A DNA stretch of 41,731 nucleotides. Origin: Prevotella sp. GTDB lineage: Bacteria; Bacteroidota; Bacteroidia; Bacteroidales; Bacteroidaceae. The position numbers and the translations under genes were made by a program. Below, in pieces: positions 32,778 through 40,165 of this stretch. The first letter of the stretch is position 1, and every line of letters begins with the position of its first letter. Under the pieces are notes generated by a model. That model was not told the DNA's origin, ran no database searches, and saw only the letters and a list, made by a program, of their open reading frames with translations. Where the stretch lies: assembly GCA_017619445.1 (NCBI GenBank), contig JAFZSI010000054.1, positions 1 to 41,731 of the forward strand, given 5' to 3'.

Positions 32778-32814
32778 GAAAAAATAGAGACAGAACCATT
32801 CGATTCTGTCTCTT
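32778..32814 (-). terminator. Terminator of tRNA-Pro
   Basis: On the minus strand AGAGACAGAA and TTCTGTCTCT form a stem followed by ATTTTTT, directly downstream of the tRNA. Confidence 0.85.
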
Positions 32815-32819
32815 GTTTG

Positions 32820-32892
32820 TCGGGATGAGGCGACTCGAACGCCCGACCCCTACGTCCCGAACGTAGTGCGCTACCAACTGCGCTACATCCCG
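32820..32892 (-). tRNA. tRNA-Pro (anticodon CGG)
   Basis: The 73-base cloverleaf fits throughout. The acceptor pairs CGGGATG (5' at 32892) with CATCCCG, the D arm is GTAGCGCAGTTGGTAGCGC, and the T arm is GGGCG TTCGAGT CGCC(T). The anticodon arm is CTACG TTCGGGA CGTAG, giving anticodon CGG for CCG proline codons. The discriminator is A, and CCA is not encoded. It has its own TATCTTTG promoter at 32922 and a T-tailed terminator. Confidence 0.95.
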
Positions 32893-32921
32893 ATTGCTTC
32901 TCACTTATTGGAAAAGCGGTG

Positions 32922-32929
32922 CAAAGATA
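32922..32929 (-). promoter_or_regulatory. -7 promoter box for tRNA-Pro
   Basis: The minus strand reads TATCTTTG followed by CACCGC, 29 bases before the tRNA 5' end. Confidence 0.7.
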
Positions 32930-33030
32930 GTGCATTTTTTGCAAATACGAGCAAGTTTAGCGGGAAATTTGCAAAAAACACATGAAAACGCATTCTAAAA
33001 CTCTTCTCTAAAGCATTTCCAGGGACTTCT

Positions 33031-34377
33031 TTAAAGCACTTCAGGCAACAAGAAGAGTTTTGTTCCGTTGCTCCCCTTGATGAGGATGCTGTGGCCTTGG
33101 GGCTGACAGGCTTCAATGGCTTCGCGCACCTCATCCACATCTTTGAACTTCCTGAAATCTGATTTAGTCTTCGCGAACTCCTCGCCCACAAGCCACGTGT
33201 TGACAAGGCCAAACTCTTTGAGCATATCCACAATGCGCTGGTGCTCTTCTTCCGAAGCATCGCCCAGTTCGCGCATGTCACCAAGAATCGCCATTTTGTT
33301 TCCGACTTGCATGTCGCGGAAATTCCTCAGCGCAGCGGCCATGCTGGTGGGATTGGCGTTGTAGGCATCAACGATGAGCGTATTGTTCGCCGTGCGCATC
33401 AGCTGTGAGCGATTGTTGCTGGGGGTGTAGTTTTCCAAAGCGTGGTTGATATTCTCCGGGTCAATGTCGAAATGCAAGCCCACGGCAATGGCTGCCAACA
33501 TGTTATATACGTTGTAGGCCCCGATTAGTCTGGTCTGCACTTCCTCCTTTTGCGGAGTTTCTTCCTCTTCATCCTCTATCCACCAGCGGAACCTCACAAA
33601 CGGGTCGCAGCCCGTAACTTCACCTTTGACCACAATCTCGTCGGAGTTGCCCATGCCATAACCTATTTGGAAAATCAGCCCTCGCTGGTTGGCCATCTGT
33701 GTGAGGTCGGGGTCGTCGGCATTGATGAAGATGAACCCCTGGTCGGGGTCGCCCTCCTCGGCCCGACTGCGCAGGAAGTCGTAGAGCTCGCCCTTGGTTC
33801 GTTTCACGCCTTCGAACGAGCCGAAGCCCTGCAGGTGTGCACGTCCCACGTTGGTGATAAGCCCGCAGGTAGGCTCTGCCGTCTCCACCAGAGTTTTTAT
33901 GTCGCCGGGATGACTTGCCCCCATCTCCACCACGGCAATGTCGTGCTCGTCAGTAAGGCGGAAAAGCGTCTTCGGCACGCCCACGTCGTTGTTAAAATTG
34001 CCTTGTGTGGCCATCACGTTATATTCTTCGGACAGTACGGCTGCAACAAGCTCCTTGGTGGTTGTCTTGCCGTTGGTGCCAGTGATGCCTATGACGGGGA
34101 TGTGGAACTGACGGCGGTGCTCACGGGCCAGGTCCTTGAATGTTTGCAGACAATCGTCCACCAGGATGTATCTGTCCTTTAGGTCTTCGTCAACAACCTG
34201 CGGCTCATCAACTACAGCATAGGCGCACCCTTGTTCCAAAGCCTTTCCGGCAAAGGCATTGCCATTGAACGACTCGCCTTTCAGGGCAATGAAAATGCTT
34301 CCCTGCGGACAGTCGCGGCTGTCGGTGGTAATGACAGGATGCTGTTGATAGATTTTGTAGAGTTCTTTAATATCCAT
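33031..34377 (-). CDS. murF: UDP-N-acetylmuramoyl-tripeptide--D-alanyl-D-alanine ligase
   Basis: MurF adds D-Ala-D-Ala to the UDP-MurNAc-tripeptide, the last cytosolic step of the peptidoglycan precursor, using the dipeptide made by Ddl. The 448-residue protein has the MurF N-terminal domain (TTDSRDCPQGSIFIALKG) and the ATP loop GITGTNGKTTTKEL. The central residues are TQGNFNNDVGVP and VVEMGASHPGDI, and NVGRAHLQGFGS follows. The C-terminal domain carries YNANPTSM and LGDMRELGD. ATG 34377 begins at the first helix. Its promoter at 34403 is divergent from that of folP. Confidence 0.96.
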   Translation of the reverse strand: MDIKELYKIYQQHPVITTDSRDCPQGSIFIALKGESFNGNAFAGKALEQGCAYAVVDEPQVVDEDLKDRYILVDDCLQTFKDLAREHRRQFHIPVIGITGTNGKTTTKELVAAVLSEEYNVMATQGNFNNDVGVPKTLFRLTDEHDIAVVEMGASHPGDIKTLVETAEPTCGLITNVGRAHLQGFGSFEGVKRTKGELYDFLRSRAEEGDPDQGFIFINADDPDLTQMANQRGLIFQIGYGMGNSDEIVVKGEVTGCDPFVRFRWWIEDEEEETPQKEEVQTRLIGAYNVYNMLAAIAVGLHFDIDPENINHALENYTPSNNRSQLMRTANNTLIVDAYNANPTSMAAALRNFRDMQVGNKMAILGDMRELGDASEEEHQRIVDMLKEFGLVNTWLVGEEFAKTKSDFRKFKDVDEVREAIEACQPQGHSILIKGSNGTKLFLLPEVL

Positions 34378-34402
34378 GCTTGCATTAATTTGTTATCTTA
34401 TG

Positions 34403-34410
34403 CAAAGATA
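34403..34410 (-). promoter_or_regulatory. -7 promoter box for murF
   Basis: The minus strand reads TATCTTTG followed by CATAAG, 25 bases before the murF ATG. Confidence 0.7.
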
Positions 34411-34476
34411 TTTATTATTTTCCGATATAGAAAGATTTTTGTAGGTTTTTTATTTTGTAATTAGCCGAATTTATCC

Positions 34477-34484
34477 TATCTTTG
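34477..34484 (+). promoter_or_regulatory. -7 promoter box for folP/cdaA
   Basis: TATCTTTG followed by CGCG, 57 bases before the folP ATG. Confidence 0.7.
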
Positions 34485-34541
34485 CGCGATAATGTGGGTT
34501 TCTATCACCAAAACTCCTGAACATCTGAACACCAAATACTG

Positions 34542-35318
34542 ATGAACTATCAAATCAACATACGAGGCCGTTTGCTCAATTTCAACAAGCCCGTGGTAAT
34601 GGGCATTCTCAATGCCACACCCGACTCGTTCTATGCTGCCAGCCGTAAACAAGACGAACAGCAGATTGCCGAGCGAGCCAACGAAATCGTTGCCCAGGGA
34701 GCCACCATCATCGACGTGGGTGCCTGCTCAACACGCCCGGGCTCTGAGCCTGCCGACGAGCAGACAGAAATGGCCCGGCTCCGGCAGGCGCTTGCCATCG
34801 TTCGCCGCGAGCAGCCAGATGCCGTCGTTTCCGTCGATACCTTCCGCCCTAATGTCGCAAAAATGGCGGTCGAGGAGTATGGGGCCGACATCATCAACGA
34901 CGTGTCGGGACTGTTGAACATCAACCTGCGCGTTCCCTATATCCTCATGTCCACTCAAGGCACCCTGCACGACATGCTCATCTTCTTCGCACAGCGCATC
35001 CAGCAGCTGCGCGACATCGGACAGAAAGACATCATCATCGACCCGGGATTCGGATTCGGCAAAACCCTACAGCAGAACTACGACCTCATGGCTCAGATGG
35101 ACCGCCTCAATGTGCTCCAGCTGCCAATTCTTGTAGGCATCAGCCGCAAGTCAATGATATACAAACTCCTAGACATCACCCCCAACGAGTCGCTCAACGC
35201 CACCACCGCCCTTCATGCCATCGCACTTGCCAAAGGAGCCTCCATCCTTCGCGTCCACGACGTGAAGGAGGCCGTCGAAGTGGTGGAAATCATGCAGCAA
35301 CTAAGAGGTGATGGGTGA
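34542..35318 (+). CDS. folP: Dihydropteroate synthase
   Basis: The TIM-barrel enzyme joins pABA to the pterin pyrophosphate in folate synthesis and is the sulfonamide target. In 258 residues the motifs appear in order: VMGILNATPDSFYAASR, TIIDVGACSTRPGSEPA, VVSVDTFRP, IINDVSGL, IIDPGFGFGKTLQQNY, VGISRKSMI and LRVHDVKEA. It lies upstream of cdaA on the same strand, a pairing recalled as common in Bacteroidetes, with a 143-base repeat-bearing gap. Confidence 0.96.
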   Translation: MNYQINIRGRLLNFNKPVVMGILNATPDSFYAASRKQDEQQIAERANEIVAQGATIIDVGACSTRPGSEPADEQTEMARLRQALAIVRREQPDAVVSVDTFRPNVAKMAVEEYGADIINDVSGLLNINLRVPYILMSTQGTLHDMLIFFAQRIQQLRDIGQKDIIIDPGFGFGKTLQQNYDLMAQMDRLNVLQLPILVGISRKSMIYKLLDITPNESLNATTALHAIALAKGASILRVHDVKEAVEVVEIMQQLRGDG

Positions 35319-35461
35319 TGGGTGTATTTGGAGTTAGCGGAAGTTAGTTGGAGTTAATGGGAGTTAGCGGGCATTAGCAAGAGTATTCTCGTACCACCGA
35401 CGTTCGTACCCCCGTACCCTCGAAGAATCAAATTATCAATCGTCAATTATCAATTACCAAA
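35319..35461. repeat. Repeat-rich gap between folP and cdaA
   Basis: The gap starts with GGTGATG tandem units. It then holds GGAGTTAGCGGAAGTTA at 35330-35346 (identical to 1021-1037) with two more relatives, GGAGTTAATGG and GGAGTTAGCGGG. Before the cdaA ATG there is a run of CAATTATCAATT units. It does not contain a gene and has no clear -7 box. Confidence 0.7.
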
Positions 35462-36244
35462 ATGTTCGCATTCGGAATAAAAGACTTCATCGACATATTG
35501 TTGGTAGCGCTTCTGCTCTACTACAGCTACCGGCTGATGAAAGAGTCGCGCTCACTCAACGTGTTCATAGGCATCATGATTTTCATCGTCATCTGGCTGC
35601 TCGTCAGTCAGGTGCTTGAGATGCGGCTGCTGGGAAGCATCCTCGACAAGTTGGTCAGCGTGGGAGTGCTCGCACTCATCATTCTCTTTCAGGACGAGAT
35701 ACGCAAGTTCCTCTATACCCTCGGCGCCCACCAGCGCGTCCGCTCGTTAGTGAAAATCTTCAGCCCCAAGCATGAGAAACAAAAGGGAGATGCCGACAAA
35801 ACCGTCATCATGCCCATCGTCATGGCCTGCATGAGCATGAGCAAAGGCCGCGTCGGAGCACTCATCGTCATAGAGCGCGCCGCACCACTCGACGACATCG
35901 TGGCCACGGGCGACCGCATCGATGCCAACATCAACCAGCGGCTCATTGAAAACATCTTCTTCAAGAACTCGCCCCTGCACGACGGTGCCATGATTATCTC
36001 GCAAAAACGCATCAAGGCCGCAGGATGCATTCTGCCCGTAAGCCACGACATGGACATTCCCAAGGAATTAGGTCTGCGCCACCGTGCCGCCATGGGCATA
36101 TCGCAAGACAGCGATGCCATTGCCATCGTCGTCAGCGAAGAAACCGGCCGCATATCCACCGCCATCAACGGCCACTTCCACCTGCGCCTCTCCGCCGAGC
36201 AACTCGAAATCCTGCTCACCGAACAGATGAAAGACGAAGCATAA
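35462..36244 (+). CDS. cdaA: Diadenylate cyclase, membrane-bound CdaA type
   Basis: The enzyme makes cyclic di-AMP from two ATP at the inner membrane. The 260-residue protein has three N-terminal hydrophobic segments (FIDILLVALLLYYSY, VFIGIMIFIVIWLLVSQVL, LVSVGVLALIILFQ). A DAC domain from about residue 105 carries NSPLHDGAMII and GLRHRAAMGISQDSDA, the DGA and RHR motifs for catalysis and ATP binding. Cyclic di-AMP controls potassium and wall balance elsewhere, which fits proximity to murF. No phosphodiesterase or c-di-AMP receptor gene is seen in this window. Confidence 0.95.
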   Translation: MFAFGIKDFIDILLVALLLYYSYRLMKESRSLNVFIGIMIFIVIWLLVSQVLEMRLLGSILDKLVSVGVLALIILFQDEIRKFLYTLGAHQRVRSLVKIFSPKHEKQKGDADKTVIMPIVMACMSMSKGRVGALIVIERAAPLDDIVATGDRIDANINQRLIENIFFKNSPLHDGAMIISQKRIKAAGCILPVSHDMDIPKELGLRHRAAMGISQDSDAIAIVVSEETGRISTAINGHFHLRLSAEQLEILLTEQMKDEA

Positions 36245-36245
36245 A

Positions 36246-36292
36246 TGAATTTACAATTTAACAATTTACAATTTACAATTTCTCATTTCACA
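36246..36292. repeat. AATTTACAATTT tandem repeat
   Basis: Several ACAATTTA units lie between the convergent cdaA and the immunity-like gene. Like units occur at 28318-28348 (in coding DNA) and in 30914-30946. Confidence 0.7.
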
Positions 36293-36294
36293 TT

Positions 36295-36690
36295 TCACTT
36301 TTTGGTGGAAATCAATAATTCATGACTATCTTTCGGTACAATATCAAATAAAATTGAGGTTTCCTCAATTAAAGGATGATGGTAATTGTTTATATAATCC
36401 TTAGATGCTTCAATACTGCTTTTTAAATAAAGATAATCGCTTTCTGTTTTCAGATAATCGGTACTCCAATTATCGTATGTAAAATCAAGCAATCCACTGT
36501 CTTTTAAATACAAAACATCACCTCCTAAAACAGGAATAGCCAATTCATAATATAAATCCAAAACTTTCAAAGCGTCATGCTTTTTCAGAGCTTTTTTTAT
36601 AACTACGACATTATCTGAAAAACCACATAATTCCTTCAAATCATATCCTTTGTCTTGAAAGAACTCCATTAATATTTCTTTTTTGTCCAT
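36295..36690 (-). CDS. Putative cytosolic immunity protein (Imm40-like)
   Basis: The 131-residue acidic protein has no signal peptide. It shows the pattern IPVLGGDVLYLKDSG, then FTYDNWSTDY, then a SSIEASKDYINNY helix. This resembles my recollection of the Imm40 immunity family, but I cannot verify the match. It lies 23 bases after the membrane-anchored gene and downstream of the Rhs-1 toxin on the same AT-rich strand. An immunity role, perhaps for a toxin tip now lost, is likely by position. It is the last gene of the island before convergent cdaA. Confidence 0.6.
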   Translation of the reverse strand: MDKKEILMEFFQDKGYDLKELCGFSDNVVVIKKALKKHDALKVLDLYYELAIPVLGGDVLYLKDSGLLDFTYDNWSTDYLKTESDYLYLKSSIEASKDYINNYHHPLIEETSILFDIVPKDSHELLISTKK

Positions 36691-36713
36691 GTGAATAATT
36701 ATTTTACATAGGG

Positions 36714-37499
36714 TTAAAATAATCTATGATTAATTGGCTTGCAGATACATTTCACATATCCATTTAATATATTCGGAGGAACATCCTTACAGTGTACATT
36801 GTTTTTAACTAAGAAATCTTCTTTGCTTATCATTGTTGAATGCTCATCATCAAAAATGATTCTATCTATAAAGATATTATAGACATTTAGCACTTCGTTT
36901 ATCTTCTCTTGAATGTCTGTCATGGATATAGCTTTGTTAACATCTTTATAAAATTGGTATACATAATATGATTGAGGAAGTTCACTCGGACGTAATATCA
37001 GATAATTGTTGGTTATTTCTATTGAGCAGTCACTCAAATCGGACAACCAAAATACTATTTCACGAAGAGTCTCAAGTCTATAGCTTTCATTAGCTGTTTT
37101 CAAGCATGCAGAAAACTCATTAATTATTTCATCATAATATCTATTTCTGTAACGTTGATGTATTTTCCCCTGACGGATTTTATTTGTATAGGACATAAGT
37201 TCTTCTTCACTTAAAGAATCGTAGAAAAAACTTTTTTCAGTATTGCTAAATGAAAAAAATATACTTAAACTTCCTGTCTTGTCATTATGGCCATAAACTA
37301 GGAAAGAGCAAGCAGAGGTATCACTGCCTACAGAACAAAAAAACTCTTTGCAAGGAATATACCCTACGCTGTCTGTTAATAGTGTGGAATGTACGATTAT
37401 GCTATCCTTTCTGCAATTGGAATAGTTATAATACCAAGTTGAACTGAACAAGTACGTCAATCCTACAGACATGAACAAAATTAATAAAAACGTTCTCAT
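36714..37499 (-). CDS. Membrane-anchored protein, candidate immunity to the Tae4-like toxin
   Basis: The protein of about 261 residues begins with a hydrophobic helix (MRTFLLILFMSVGLTYLFSS). The remainder is probably exported, with Cys, Tyr and acidic residues common. I do not recognise a family. The start at 37499 overlaps the Rhs-1 stop codon as ATGA, so translation is coupled to the toxin (an ATG at 37511 is also in frame). A Tae4-type amidase attacks peptidoglycan in the periplasm. A membrane-tethered periplasmic neighbour directly after it is therefore the expected form of immunity protein. It is not obviously similar to Tai4, so this would be an unassigned immunity family. Confidence 0.6.
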   Translation of the reverse strand: MRTFLLILFMSVGLTYLFSSTWYYNYSNCRKDSIIVHSTLLTDSVGYIPCKEFFCSVGSDTSACSFLVYGHNDKTGSLSIFFSFSNTEKSFFYDSLSEEELMSYTNKIRQGKIHQRYRNRYYDEIINEFSACLKTANESYRLETLREIVFWLSDLSDCSIEITNNYLILRPSELPQSYYVYQFYKDVNKAISMTDIQEKINEVLNVYNIFIDRIIFDDEHSTMISKEDFLVKNNVHCKDVPPNILNGYVKCICKPINHRLF

Positions 37500-39331
37500 C
37501 TTCTGTTCCATAAATAAGTTTTTATACCATTTAATCTGTAATACTTTACCGCACCAGATCCACTGTCCAAGCCTCTAAAAACGACATCTACATGTCCTGT
37601 AACTGGTGGTGAAAATCCTGTTTGAAAAACGATTGAGGAAGGTAGGACCTTACCAGGTTTATAAGAAATGTATTTAGGTATACCCCACAATTTGTTTTTC
37701 AACCATCGTTTCATGACTGAAGCTTTCATGAAGTAATACTTGTTGTCTGCTCCTTTAAAAGTCTGACCCTTTATAAAAGGTATTTTCATAACTCCACTTT
37801 CATTCAGTGCATGACTTAGACGAGCTGCACATGTGTTTCTATACCATTCTGGATGTTCTGAAGAATCTACCGCAATGTCACCTCCTAAAAAAGTAAAAAA
37901 ACTACAGACATCCGGATATTTCTCTTTTGTGCTGATGTAAGAATCATAAATTGCTTTTATTTCTTCTTCTGTTGGACCACCCAACTCATGAAGTCCGTGA
38001 TTCGTAGCTCCTATCATAAACCCCTGCATGGCTCCTGAAAACATATCACCGCCAGTAATCCAAGCACCAAGACCTCCCATTGCCGTTGTCGTTGCAACCA
38101 TCAGTGATGGATTCATGTTTACGCCCTGTGCTAATGATCCTATTCCAGATGAAAGTGCACCTGATAAGAACCCGCTCCCAAAACTGCCCCCGCTCAAAGC
38201 ACTGATGGTACCGTCTGCCAACCCATGAGCACCCGCTCTTAGCAACTCATTGCCAATACTGCCGGCACTATGGCCAAAGAGTTCCCCTATACCATAAGAG
38301 CCAAACGAAGACAACAGACTCAGAGCACCGGCTTTCCACACGCTGCCTCCGTTATAAGCTGCTTGAACCATGCTGCTGGTCATGTTAATCAGCGCAAATG
38401 CAAGAAATGCATCGTCTATCCCGAACAGCTCTCCGCTCGGGTCGGTATATTTCAGCGGGTTGTTCAGGCAGTAGGAGTAGCGGTTGAAGCTCTGGCTGTT
38501 GAAGGGCAGCTGAACGTAGTTGTCGGGCGAGAGGAACGCAGCCGTGGCGGGGTCGTACAGCCGTCCGTTCATGTTGATCAGCCCGAACTCCGGAATATGC
38601 TCGTGGCCGGTGAAGCCGCGGCGGTAGCCGAGGCTGTCGGTCTGAATGGTCTGATTGCCCCAGGCATCGTAGGTAGCCTTGAACACCACGTTGCCCTGCC
38701 CGTCAACCAGCCGCATGATGCTACCCAGATTGTCCGTGCAGGCATAGAGCACACGGGTCTTGACTGTCTGGGGCTGCTGGGGGAGCGTCGGTTGCGACAG
38801 GTGCTTCCAGTATATCACGCCATGACCGAGGTTGTAGTGTTTGGCGGTGCCCGGATAATCAGTCAGCAGTGAATGGTAGATTTCCTCATAGTCGCCCGCG
38901 TATGTGCTCCTGCATACGTCTGTCCGCCTTTGTCCCAGGAAATAATGAATATTGGTTACGGTGCACTTCCACCGTTCCCCGTCCGGCCCGTATTCAAAAG
39001 TGGCAATGGTGGAGTCCCTGGGCACGCCCTTTTCCATGCGACCTATCTTGCCAAGGGTATTATAGGTGTATGCCACGCCGATGCTGTCGGCGCTGCCCAG
39101 CATGTCGGTCTCTGTCACGGCGTGGGGACGCGGGCCGTCGTAGTCATAGCTGCCCGTGCCTGTCTTGCTCAGGATGTTGCCGCTGGAATCGTAGGTAACT
39201 TCTTTCGCATATACGGTGCTGGCCATACGGGCAAGCGGATTCACGTCATTGCACCATGCTGCCACACGGCCAAACAGGCAGCACAGCACCAAGGCAACAA
39301 AGAACCGTTTCATCCAACTGTCAAACGCCAT
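37496..39331 (-). CDS. Short Rhs protein with signal peptide and Tae4-like amidase tip (Rhs-1)
   Basis: The 611-residue protein is built in four parts. A signal peptide (MKRFFVALVLCCLFGRVAA, from an ATG at 39331 or 39313) comes first. A truncated Rhs core follows (about 40-300), with YD-type repeats and the closing RLYDPATAAFLSPDNYVQ and YTDPSGE. Next is a Gly/Ala/Ser-rich pretoxin region (about 305-450). The tip is the toxin (about 455-611), with NTCAARLSHALN (Cys501) and TGHVDVVF (His580, Asp582), the Tae4 Cys/His/Asp pattern for cutting peptidoglycan cross-link peptides. The core is far too short for a normal Rhs cage. A displaced 'orphan' cassette, perhaps joined to an old signal peptide by deletion, explains it. 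The GC content drops sharply after DPSGE. Confidence 0.85.
   Translation of the reverse strand: MAFDSWMKRFFVALVLCCLFGRVAAWCNDVNPLARMASTVYAKEVTYDSSGNILSKTGTGSYDYDGPRPHAVTETDMLGSADSIGVAYTYNTLGKIGRMEKGVPRDSTIATFEYGPDGERWKCTVTNIHYFLGQRRTDVCRSTYAGDYEEIYHSLLTDYPGTAKHYNLGHGVIYWKHLSQPTLPQQPQTVKTRVLYACTDNLGSIMRLVDGQGNVVFKATYDAWGNQTIQTDSLGYRRGFTGHEHIPEFGLINMNGRLYDPATAAFLSPDNYVQLPFNSQSFNRYSYCLNNPLKYTDPSGELFGIDDAFLAFALINMTSSMVQAAYNGGSVWKAGALSLLSSFGSYGIGELFGHSAGSIGNELLRAGAHGLADGTISALSGGSFGSGFLSGALSSGIGSLAQGVNMNPSLMVATTTAMGGLGAWITGGDMFSGAMQGFMIGATNHGLHELGGPTEEEIKAIYDSYISTKEKYPDVCSFFTFLGGDIAVDSSEHPEWYRNTCAARLSHALNESGVMKIPFIKGQTFKGADNKYYFMKASVMKRWLKNKLWGIPKYISYKPGKVLPSSIVFQTGFSPPVTGHVDVVFRGLDSGSGAVKYYRLNGIKTYLWNRR
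38434..39106 (-). repeat. Rhs core duplication, copy 1
   Basis: This stretch is nearly identical to 41062-41731, with one 3-base length difference and scattered substitutions (about 93% at protein level by eye). Homology ends abruptly at the DPSGE codons, where the toxin tips diverge. It is a template for homologous recombination that could swap tips. Confidence 0.9.
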
Positions 39332-39485
39332 ATAGCTAACAACGGGTTGTTTCCGTTTTTATTTCGTATCATTCCACACACAAAAGTGTTTTCTTTGCGG
39401 TGGACTAATCAATACATAGCTTTATCGAACATCCGGCGGACGGATTCTTTATCGAACACTCCGCCGAATACCCACAGCTACAGTC
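39332..39485. other. Gap upstream of Rhs-1 with a short direct repeat
   Basis: TTTATCGAACA occurs twice within about 30 bases (near 39420-39460), each followed by a CCGGCGGA or CTCCGCCGA sequence that can pair with the other. No clear -7 box is seen for Rhs-1, so it may be read from the upstream immunity gene's transcript. Confidence 0.5.
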
Positions 39486-40154
39486 TCATTCGTAAACATC
39501 TATAAAATAAAGATTAGACAATCCATATTGCATCATTAGTTCTTGTGTCTTGGAACCAACAATAATAATTTGGTTCTTGTTATATAATGATCCATAATAG
39601 TATTCATCTCTACAAATAAAATTATCCAAGTCCTTTTTTTCTATTGGCGATTGAAATCTGGGTTCACCGATTATTTCATCATAATTTCCACAACAGGCTC
39701 TTTTAGTTATAAAAAGTACATCACTCCTTATATGATCAAATTTGAATATTTCATTTGTCATAAAGAAAAAATACCCTTTAGAACTAACAATTGGAACAAA
39801 GATGAGATTAGGAAAACCTTGTTCTTCACAGAATTTTTTAAATCTTGTTGAAACAATATAAAAACCATCATAAGAAACCCAAACATCTCCTGTTCTTTTC
39901 CTAAATACATAATTATCAGGTGGAGTTGGGACTAACGTGTTATGACAAACAGGACAAAAATCGTGACGGAACCGCCATCCTTCGTAAACATAATCTTTCA
40001 AATCCAGTCCTGAGAGAAGTTTTCCTACTATTCTTCCTTTGAACTCGGCAGGATGATAATGATAATTCAACAATTTAGCATGATTATCACTCGGCAATTT
40101 TGTTGTACTAGTCTTAACACAAAATAAACGCTTAATTGAATTACAAATCTTCAT
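39486..40154 (-). CDS. Unknown protein, candidate immunity to the Rhs-2 toxin
   Basis: The 222-residue AT-rich gene product has no signal peptide, so it should be cytosolic, as expected for immunity to a nuclease. It holds FCPVCHNTLVP and KRACCGNYDE, two Cys pairs that could bind one zinc, and aromatic-rich strands (GYFFFMTNEIFKFDHI). I do not recognise the family. It starts 11 bases after the Rhs-2 stop and shares its strand, the usual place for an immunity gene. Its own stop lies about 150 bases before Rhs-1, so the order is toxin, immunity, toxin, immunity. Confidence 0.6.
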   Translation of the reverse strand: MKICNSIKRLFCVKTSTTKLPSDNHAKLLNYHYHPAEFKGRIVGKLLSGLDLKDYVYEGWRFRHDFCPVCHNTLVPTPPDNYVFRKRTGDVWVSYDGFYIVSTRFKKFCEEQGFPNLIFVPIVSSKGYFFFMTNEIFKFDHIRSDVLFITKRACCGNYDEIIGEPRFQSPIEKKDLDNFICRDEYYYGSLYNKNQIIIVGSKTQELMMQYGLSNLYFIDVYE

Positions 40155-40165
40155 TTTTTAAATAT

